A stretch of 7,144 nucleotides of DNA from Sphingobium sp. Its GTDB lineage: Bacteria; Pseudomonadota; Alphaproteobacteria; Sphingomonadales; Sphingomonadaceae. The translations under genes were made by a program, and so were the position numbers. How positions within the stretch are numbered: the first letter of the stretch is position 1; each line of letters begins with the position of its first letter. A model generated the notes under the pieces. That model had not been told where the DNA came from, did not search any database, and saw only the letters and a program-made list of their open reading frames with translations. The stretch is taken from contig JASBTC010000228.1 of NCBI GenBank assembly GCA_030148625.1, positions 1-7,144 on the forward strand. The letters are read 5' to 3'. Below, one piece after another: positions 1 to 4,963 of the stretch.

Positions 1-1
1 C

Positions 2-589
2 TCCAACTTCCTGGTCGAACAGGGGGTGGGCGAGGCAACCGATGTGCTGCTGATCGACGAGAATCTCTGCGTGGGTTGCGACAATTGCGAAAAGGCGTGT
101 GCCGACAGCCATGAGGGCCTGTCCCGGCTCGATCGCGAGGCAGGCCGGACCTATGCGCATCTTCACGTGCCGACGAGCTGCCGGCATTGCGAGCATCCGC
201 ATTGCATGTCCGATTGCCCGCCCAATGCCATCCATCGCGGGCCCGATGGCGAAGTGTTCATCGACGACAGCTGCATCGGTTGCGGCAATTGCCAGCGCAA
301 CTGCCCCTATGGCGTGATCCGCATGGATGCGGTGCCGCCGAAGAAACCGAGCCTGCTGAGCTGGCTGTTCTTCGGCGCGGGGCCGGGCCCGGGGGAACCG
401 GGCAAGGCTTGGTCCTACGCCCATGCCGAGCCGGGAGTGGAGAAGCCCAAAAAAGCGATCAAATGCGATATGTGCGCGGGAATCGACGGCGGGCCGGCTT
501 GTGTGCGGGCATGTCCCACCGGGGCGGCGATCCGTGTTGCGCCTGAGGATTTCCTGAGCGTTGCCCGGCTGGAGCGGGGGGAAGCGTGA
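2..589 (+). CDS. Four-cluster [4Fe-4S] ferredoxin-type electron-transfer protein, C-terminal part (5' end outside window)
   Basis: The frame is open from base 2, so the gene starts upstream; the GTG at 26 is internal. Counting from the first visible codon, four cysteine groups are complete: C23-C26-C29-C33 (CVGCDNCEKAC), C60-C63-C68-C72, C91-C94-C97-C101 (CIGCGNCQRNC) and C155-C158-C167-C171. This is the four-cluster layout of the DmsB/HybA/NrfC-like ferredoxin superfamily, which passes electrons between a catalytic subunit and a membrane quinone or haem partner. No membrane helix or export signal is visible, so a cytoplasmic location is inferred. A Gly/Pro-rich stretch with a hydrophobic patch (LLSWLFF, about residues 118-124) sits between clusters three and four and could be a docking loop. 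From memory, proteins with this sequence style carry N-terminal cyclic-nucleotide-binding and flavin oxidoreductase domains; that part is not in the window. The next gene on this strand is a membrane cytochrome b, a likely electron partner. Confidence 0.88.
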   Translation, partial: SNFLVEQGVGEATDVLLIDENLCVGCDNCEKACADSHEGLSRLDREAGRTYAHLHVPTSCRHCEHPHCMSDCPPNAIHRGPDGEVFIDDSCIGCGNCQRNCPYGVIRMDAVPPKKPSLLSWLFFGAGPGPGEPGKAWSYAHAEPGVEKPKKAIKCDMCAGIDGGPACVRACPTGAAIRVAPEDFLSVARLERGEA

Positions 590-618
590 AGGGTTCCAGA
601 TCTCCTGCCCACCGAGCG

Positions 619-794
619 CTCCCCACTCCGTTCATGTCGAGCGAAGTCGAGACACTCCTTCGAGCGAAGTCGAGAAGAGGGGCCTCGGCTGCGCTCGGCC
701 GAGTGTCTCGACTTCTCCGCTTAGCGGAGAAGCCTGTCCTGAGCGCCTGCCTTGGCAGGCAGTCGAAGGGCTCGACACGAACGGAGGTGGGGAG
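619..794. repeat. Sphingomonad-type composite intergenic repeat with nested hairpins
   Basis: This element fills most of the 247-bp gap at 590-836. Outer arms at 619-641 and 771-794 are reverse complements apart from one gap and one mismatch. Inside, GAAGTCGAGACACTC (643-657) pairs perfectly with 701-715. Two tight hairpins follow: 712-732 (9-bp arms, TTA loop) and 745-760 (GCCTGCC/GGCAGGC, TT loop). The block GAGCGAAGTCGAGA occurs directly repeated (640-653 and 662-675). The composition is typical of dispersed intergenic repeats I associate with sphingomonad genomes. It probably folds in the mRNA and may attenuate transcription or protect an upstream transcript end. The remaining bases, 590-618 and 795-836, show no gene, and no strong ribosome-binding site precedes the ATG at 837. 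Confidence 0.8.
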
Positions 795-836
795 ATCGTC
801 TCTGCCTGACTTAACCCTATCCAGGCCCACCCACTA

Positions 837-1709
837 ATGGCCACACGCGTCGCATCCCGCCGCGTAAAGGGCGAGACGCTGCATGACGGTTTCCTGCGTC
901 ATCGCGATTTCCGCTGGCTGAAGATCTGCACCGCCGTCTCGCTGGTGACGATCGTCGCCTATTGCCTGATCGACGTGACGCCGCGGCACAATGGCGGCAG
1001 CTGGCTGGGCTATGCGCTGGGAACCATCGGCGCGCTCCAGATCCTCTGGCTGACCGCATTGGGCCTCAGGAAGCGTGCGATGACACGGGGGCGCTGGTCG
1101 CTGAAGGCGTGGACCTCGGCGCATGTCTATATCGGGCTCAGCCTGATCGTGATCGGGACGCTGCACACCGGATTCCAGTTCGGGCTCAACGTCCATACCC
1201 TCGCCTATGCGCTGATGATGATCGTCATCCTGTCCGGCATGGTCGGAGTCGCGTTCTACGCGATGCTGCCAGCCGCGCTCAGCAATAATCGCGAGGAAAT
1301 GACGCAGCCGCAGATGATCGATGCGCTGCGCTCGATCGACCGGCAGCTCCACGATGCGGCACAGCCGATCGATCATCATCTCGCCGCCCTGGTGCGCAGC
1401 TCGCTCGAGCAAAATCCGTTCGGCGGCGGGCTCGTACGGCGCCTGTCGGGCCGTTATCCCAATTGCGCGACACGTGCGGCGCAGGCCGCGATCCGCCGCG
1501 AGACGGCCTACAAGCCCAATCTGGGCGATGATCCGATCGAGAAGGTCGATGCCTTGCTGGTGCGCAAGGAAGCGATCCTGGCGCGTGTCCGCCGCCATCT
1601 GCGGATCAAGGCGCTGCTGGAGGTGTGGCTGTACGTCCATGTGCCCGTCACCTTCGCGCTGATCGCGGCGCTCTCGGCACATATCGTCTCCGTGTTCTTC
1701 TACTGGTGA
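837..1709 (+). CDS. Integral-membrane di-haem cytochrome b-type protein
   Basis: This 290-aa protein has five clear hydrophobic segments at about residues 28-47, 56-77, 92-115, 119-147 and 263-289. Two of them carry paired histidines: H96 and H110 in helix three, H268 and H282 in helix five. Each pair is separated by 13 residues, the spacing that stacks two b haems across a membrane in cytochrome b families. A further histidine, H120, lies at the start of helix four. A charged soluble segment of about 115 residues (148-262), rich in Arg, Gln and Ala, separates helices four and five. The likely role is moving electrons across the inner membrane between the upstream Fe-S protein and the downstream multihaem cytochrome. 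The ATG at 837 is chosen because little coding-like sequence precedes it, but its ribosome-binding site is poor. The exact family is not recognised. Confidence 0.82.
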   Translation: MATRVASRRVKGETLHDGFLRHRDFRWLKICTAVSLVTIVAYCLIDVTPRHNGGSWLGYALGTIGALQILWLTALGLRKRAMTRGRWSLKAWTSAHVYIGLSLIVIGTLHTGFQFGLNVHTLAYALMMIVILSGMVGVAFYAMLPAALSNNREEMTQPQMIDALRSIDRQLHDAAQPIDHHLAALVRSSLEQNPFGGGLVRRLSGRYPNCATRAAQAAIRRETAYKPNLGDDPIEKVDALLVRKEAILARVRRHLRIKALLEVWLYVHVPVTFALIAALSAHIVSVFFYW

Positions 1710-1719
1710 GGGTGCGCGC

Positions 1720-3549
1720 ATGACGTTCCTCATCCGCCAGATCTCGCATACGGCCGACGGGCGGGAGATTGTGCGGCCGGTGAAGGTGGATCGCTCCGTC
1801 ATCACCATCGGCCGCCTGGCGGAGAACGACATCCATCTCGCCGATCTGGCGGTGACGCTGCGCCATGCCGAGATCGGCCGGGTCGATGCGCGCCGGATTA
1901 CGGTGCGCGCACTCGACACGCTGGGGTTCGAACTCGACGGCCGCACCGTCATGTCGACCGAGATCGATGCCGCAAAGGGGGCCGAACTCAGGTTCGGCGG
2001 ACACCGGCTGACCGTCGGGCTCGACGGCGATGCGGTGACCATCGCGGTCGAACGGGTCGGGGCGTTGTCCGATGCGACCGGAGACAAGGACGAACAGAGG
2101 GTTTTCTCGCTGCGCGGCCTGCTGCCGGGCAAGCGGATCAGTGCCTGGGCGTTTGCGGGGCTGGTGCTTGCCGCATTCCTCGTTGCGCCGATCATGACTT
2201 GGGCGACCTATCGCAGCGTCGAACAGCGGCCGGTGAGCTTCCATGCCGACAGCCTGTGGTCGAGCGGCTCGCTCAGCCAGGCGCACAAGAGCCTCCAGAA
2301 TAATTGCCAGGCCTGTCACAAGGACGCATTCGTCGCGGTGACCGATCACGCGTGCGCGACCTGCCACAAGGGCACGCACGATCATGCCGATCCGATGCGG
2401 CTGGCGGCGGCCAAGGCGCCGCCGGGGCTGGGCGGGCGCGTCGGGCTGATGGTTGCCGCCGCCTTCAATCGGCCGCCGGGGCGCTGCGTCGAATGTCATA
2501 GCGAGCATGAAGGGGCGGGGCGGATGCAGCCCGCAGCCCAGCGCTTCTGCGCCGACTGTCACGGCGGGATGAAGGAGCGGCTGGGGGACACGCAATTGCT
2601 CGACGCGGCGGATTTCGGCGTCGCGCATCCTGAATTCCGGCCGGCGGTGATCGTCCGGCCCGACGGGGATCGTCCGATGTTGCGCCGCATCTCGTTCACG
2701 GCGCGGCCGCGCGAGGAGAATGGGCTGAAATTCCCGCATGCCTTGCATCTGTCGAAGGCGGGCGGGGTGGCGCGAATGGCGCAGACCATGGCGGCCGAGC
2801 AGGGGTTCGGCCAGAGTCTGGCGTGCAAGGACTGTCATACGCCCGATCCGTCGGGCACGCGTTTCCAGCCGATCGACATGGAGCGCGATTGCGCCATGTG
2901 CCACAGCCTCGCCTTCGACCAGGTGGGCGGAACGATCCGGACATTGCGTCACGGCGATCCGGCGCAGGTGGTGGCGGATCTGCGTGCCTATTATCGCGGT
3001 ACCGGCCCGGCGCGGCCGCCCAGCCTGGGCGGCATGGCGCGACGGCGACCGGGGGATTATGCGCAGGGGCAGACCTATTATGCCTATTTCGGTGCGGCTG
3101 CGTCGCGCGGTGGCCAGGCGGAACAGGCGGTGCGCGCGGTCTTCTCGCCCGGCGGTGCCTGTTTCGATTGCCATGCCATCGATCGACAGGGAAATGCAGC
3201 GAGCGCGGGATTCCGCGTCCAGCCGGTCAGCCAGAATCCCCGCTATTTCCGCAAGGGCTGGTTCGATCATGACGCGCACCGCACCGAGACCTGCGAGAGT
3301 TGTCATGCCGCACCCACGTCCAATTCGGCCGGCGATCTGTTGATCCCCGATCTGGCGTCGTGCCGGACCTGCCATGTCGGCGAAGGGGGCGCGGCGTTGA
3401 AGCGGGTCGCGGAGCCGGTGGCGTCGGGCTGTGCGCTATGTCACAGCTATCACATGGACGACGGCGCACCATGGTCCACGCGACAGCGAGTCGCGCGGAT
3501 CAAGGGTGGAACGAATGCCGGAGCCGCCGCGGGTGGAGGACGCCGTTGA
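1720..3549 (+). CDS. FHA domain-transmembrane-decahaem cytochrome c fusion protein
   Basis: This 609-aa protein has three parts. Residues 1-105 resemble a forkhead-associated (FHA) domain: IGR at 30-32, then NDIHLAD and T46-x-x-H49-A, and DG at 73-74 where many FHA domains have NG. One hydrophobic helix spans about 141-164; the preceding PGKR suggests the N-terminus is cytoplasmic and the rest periplasmic. Ten CXXCH haem c motifs begin at residues 196, 212, 256, 277, 369, 391, 481, 525, 548 and 571. FPHALH (338-343) and FDHDAH (515-520) match the F-x-H-x-x-H pattern that supplies distal ligands in cytochrome c3/c7-like and NrfH-like proteins. It starts 10 bp after the cytochrome b gene, with a GAGGG ribosome-binding site overlapping that gene's stop, so the two are probably cotranscribed. 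The likely role is to carry electrons in the periplasm, with the FHA part binding a phosphothreonine protein or acting as a scaffold inside the cell. Confidence 0.92.
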   Translation: MTFLIRQISHTADGREIVRPVKVDRSVITIGRLAENDIHLADLAVTLRHAEIGRVDARRITVRALDTLGFELDGRTVMSTEIDAAKGAELRFGGHRLTVGLDGDAVTIAVERVGALSDATGDKDEQRVFSLRGLLPGKRISAWAFAGLVLAAFLVAPIMTWATYRSVEQRPVSFHADSLWSSGSLSQAHKSLQNNCQACHKDAFVAVTDHACATCHKGTHDHADPMRLAAAKAPPGLGGRVGLMVAAAFNRPPGRCVECHSEHEGAGRMQPAAQRFCADCHGGMKERLGDTQLLDAADFGVAHPEFRPAVIVRPDGDRPMLRRISFTARPREENGLKFPHALHLSKAGGVARMAQTMAAEQGFGQSLACKDCHTPDPSGTRFQPIDMERDCAMCHSLAFDQVGGTIRTLRHGDPAQVVADLRAYYRGTGPARPPSLGGMARRRPGDYAQGQTYYAYFGAAASRGGQAEQAVRAVFSPGGACFDCHAIDRQGNAASAGFRVQPVSQNPRYFRKGWFDHDAHRTETCESCHAAPTSNSAGDLLIPDLASCRTCHVGEGGAALKRVAEPVASGCALCHSYHMDDGAPWSTRQRVARIKGGTNAGAAAGGGRR

Positions 3550-3568
3550 GCCAGGCGAGTACGGATCC

Positions 3569-4420
3569 ATGCTGATCGGGCAGATCACCGACGTCCATCT
3601 GGGATTCGAGCCCGACAATCCGGCCGAATTCAATCGCAGGCGGCTCGATCAGGTGATCGCCTATCTCGCTCGCCCCGGCCATCGTCCCGACATGCTGCTC
3701 GCGACCGGCGATCTCGTCGATCGCGGCGATGGCGACAGCTATCGCCGCCTCCGCAATGCATTGAGCCTCTGTCCATTTCCGGTCTGGCCCTGTGTCGGCA
3801 ATCATGACCTCCGCGAGAATTTCGCGGCCTGTTTCCCCGAAATCCCGCTGGCCGACGGTTTCGTCCAATATGAGATCCCGGATACGGGCAATCTCCGGAT
3901 TCTGGTGATCGATACGCTGGAGGAGGGGCGCCATGGCGGCGCCTTCTGCGAGGTGCGCGCCGCCTGGCTTTCGGCGCGTCTCGCCGAAGCCCCCGAGGTG
4001 CCGACGGTCATCGTCATGCATCATCCGCCGCTGGAGATGGGGATAGACTGGATGGATGGCGGCCTCGACGAGCCCTGGACGCGACTCTTCGCCGCGACGA
4101 TCGCGCCGCATCCGCAGGTGCGCACGCTGATCTGCGGTCACCTCCACCGCTCGATCTCGGCTGCCTGGAATGGCCGGACGGTGACGATCTGCTCGTCGAC
4201 CGCCCCGCAACTTGCGCTCGACCTTTCGCCGATCGATCCCGACCGGCCCGACAATCGCCCAATGATCATTGCCGATCCGCCGGCCTATGCGATGCATCGT
4301 TGGAATGGCCGCGAACTCGTCAGCCATTTCGATACGGCCGACGAGCATGTCATGCTCGCCAAATTCGATCCCTCGATGCAGGCGCTGGTGCGCGAACTGG
4401 TGGGCGAACGCGGGCCTTGA
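3569..4420 (+). CDS. Calcineurin-like metallophosphoesterase, class III cyclic-nucleotide phosphodiesterase (CpdA/Icc) type
   Basis: This 283-aa protein carries the complete dinuclear metal-site signature: D8-x-H10, G47-D48-x-x-D51-R-G, G77-N78-H79-D80, H151-H152 and G190-H191-x-H193. Length and motif order fit CpdA-like enzymes, which hydrolyse 3',5'-cAMP to AMP in the cytoplasm, but related proteins act on other phosphodiesters, so the substrate is inferred. No signal peptide is visible. The start at 3569 gives MLIGQITDVHLG, the usual beginning of the family, 19 bp after the cytochrome gene. An in-frame ATG at 3515, overlapping that gene by 35 bp, has a better ribosome-binding site (AAGGG at 3502-3506) and would add 18 residues. 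The spacing suggests cotranscription with the redox genes. The 34-bp inverted repeat downstream probably ends the transcript. Confidence 0.9.
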   Translation: MLIGQITDVHLGFEPDNPAEFNRRRLDQVIAYLARPGHRPDMLLATGDLVDRGDGDSYRRLRNALSLCPFPVWPCVGNHDLRENFAACFPEIPLADGFVQYEIPDTGNLRILVIDTLEEGRHGGAFCEVRAAWLSARLAEAPEVPTVIVMHHPPLEMGIDWMDGGLDEPWTRLFAATIAPHPQVRTLICGHLHRSISAAWNGRTVTICSSTAPQLALDLSPIDPDRPDNRPMIIADPPAYAMHRWNGRELVSHFDTADEHVMLAKFDPSMQALVRELVGERGP

Positions 4421-4443
4421 AGTCACTCGCCAACGATTGAGCC

Positions 4444-4535
4444 CACCATGTCATTCCCGCGAACGCGGGAATCCAGAAGATGCCGGCATCGCACTTGTGA
4501 CTCTGGATTCCCGCGTTCGCGGGAATGACATGGTG
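4444..4535. repeat. 34-bp perfect inverted repeat (REP-like element, probable bidirectional terminator)
   Basis: Arms at 4444-4477 and 4502-4535 are exact reverse complements over 34 bp, with a 24-bp spacer. Each arm contains its own palindrome (TTCCCGCG-AA-CGCGGGAA at 4454-4471 in the left arm), and the spacer contains the 12-bp palindrome GATGCCGGCATC (4479-4490). The GGATTCCCGCG/CGCGGGAATGAC core is a dispersed repeat type I know from many proteobacterial genomes. It sits between the converging phosphoesterase and 64-aa genes, 24 bp after the first stop and 15 bp beyond the second. A terminator role on both strands is inferred; no T-tract follows either arm. Confidence 0.9.
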
Positions 4536-4549
4536 AAACCACCGTCAAT

Positions 4550-4744
4550 TCAGCCCTTGGCGTGCGACTTGCCTTCCGCCTCGGCGCGTTCGAGCTCCTG
4601 GGCTTCGTCGCCGTCAAGCGCGTTCTCCGCATCCTTTGCCGCCTTTTCGACGCGATTTTCGTCCTTGGCAAAGGCGCTTGTCGCTTCGTCATAATCGCGC
4701 GCGGCCTTGTAATTGCCTTCGCCCTGTATCTTGTCGGTGGTCAT
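4550..4744 (-). CDS. Small charged hypothetical protein (64 aa)
   Basis: The protein begins MTTDKIQGEGNY and is dominated by Ala, Glu, Lys and Asp, with no hydrophobic segment, signal peptide or cysteine. It is therefore predicted to be soluble, cytoplasmic and largely helical or disordered. I recognise the style from conserved uncharacterised proteobacterial proteins, often sharing the opening KIxGEGNY, but know no assigned function. A strong ribosome-binding site, GGGAGG (minus strand, bases 4750-4755), lies 5 nt before the ATG and touches the stop codon of the entericidin-like gene upstream. The two genes are 10 bp apart and almost certainly form one transcript. A stress-related role is inferred only from that neighbour and the possible promoter at 4927-4952. 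Confidence 0.85.
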   Translation of the reverse strand: MTTDKIQGEGNYKAARDYDEATSAFAKDENRVEKAAKDAENALDGDEAQELERAEAEGKSHAKG

Positions 4745-4754
4745 CGCGGCCTCC

Positions 4755-4880
4755 CTATTTCGCGGTGTCTTCGACCGCGTCGCCCGCGGACTTCAGATCC
4801 TTGCCTGCGCCTTCGACGGTGTTGCAGGCGGCGACAGCGAGGCTGCCGAGCAGCGCGAATGAAAGAATGAGCTTCTTCAT
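4755..4880 (-). CDS. Entericidin A/B-family small lipoprotein (41 aa)
   Basis: The reading frame encodes 41 residues starting MKKLILSFALLGSLAVAAC. It has a short positive start, a hydrophobic core and a lipobox V16-A17-A18-C19, giving a lipidated mature peptide of 23 residues. Residue +2 is Asn, not Asp, so sorting to the outer membrane is expected. The mature part, CNTVEGAGKDLKSAGDAV, matches the entericidin EcnA/EcnB pattern of a Cys-Asn-Thr start followed by a Gly/Ala/Lys/Asp-rich amphipathic tail. In Escherichia coli the pair forms a stationary-phase antidote/toxin system; in alphaproteobacteria single copies are common and their role is less clear. The ribosome-binding site AAGGAG (minus strand, 4887-4892) is 6 nt from the ATG. 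Whether this is the toxin-like or antidote-like form cannot be decided. Confidence 0.9.
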   Translation of the reverse strand: MKKLILSFALLGSLAVAACNTVEGAGKDLKSAGDAVEDTAK

Positions 4881-4894
4881 GATGATCTCCTTCG

Positions 4895-4915
4895 GACACC
4901 TCTCCGGGAGGTGTC
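4895..4915. other. Palindromic hairpin in the leader of the entericidin-like gene
   Basis: GACACCTC (4895-4902) and GAGGTGTC (4908-4915) are perfect 8-bp inverted arms around a 5-base loop. On the minus-strand transcript the hairpin ends 2 nt before the AAGGAG ribosome-binding site. It could affect translation or message stability, or be a DNA operator. There is no T-tract, so it is not a typical intrinsic terminator for the cytochrome gene upstream. Confidence 0.55.
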
Positions 4916-4926
4916 GGTGAAGGGGC

Positions 4927-4952
4927 AACGCGGGAGCAGTGCTTTAAGGTCC
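4927..4952 (-). promoter_or_regulatory. Possible EcfG-type general stress response promoter
   Basis: Read on the minus strand, GGACC (4948-4952) is followed after 17 bases by CGTT (4927-4930). The alphaproteobacterial EcfG consensus is GGAAC-N16/17-CGTT, so this has one mismatch. Transcription would start near 4920, just before the leader hairpin, and read the entericidin-like and 64-aa genes. The site lies in the 83-bp gap after the cytochrome stop. With one mismatch in nine bases, a chance match remains possible. Confidence 0.4.
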
Positions 4953-4963
4953 GGTTTTATCGA

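Noticed and set aside
26..589. GTG at 26 as the true start of the Fe-S protein
   Set aside because: The same frame is open to the left edge and encodes residues continuous with the domain, so the gene is better read as 5'-truncated by the window.
561..844. Several reading frames of 70-120 codons through the 590-836 gap
   Set aside because: They run through the inverted repeat on both strands; the palindromic structure accounts for the open frames.
834..2195. Long minus-strand reading frame of 453 codons
   Set aside because: It lies opposite the cytochrome b and FHA genes, is Arg/Ala/Ser-rich without recognisable domains, and is explained by GC-biased codon use of the true plus-strand genes.
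1648..3375. Long minus-strand reading frame of 575 codons
   Set aside because: It lies opposite the decahaem gene, whose ten CXXCH motifs and FHA module show which strand is coding; the antisense product has no coherent motif.
4444..4535. CRISPR repeat pair or insertion-sequence ends
   Set aside because: There are only two units in inverted orientation, no regular spacers, and no transposase between the arms.
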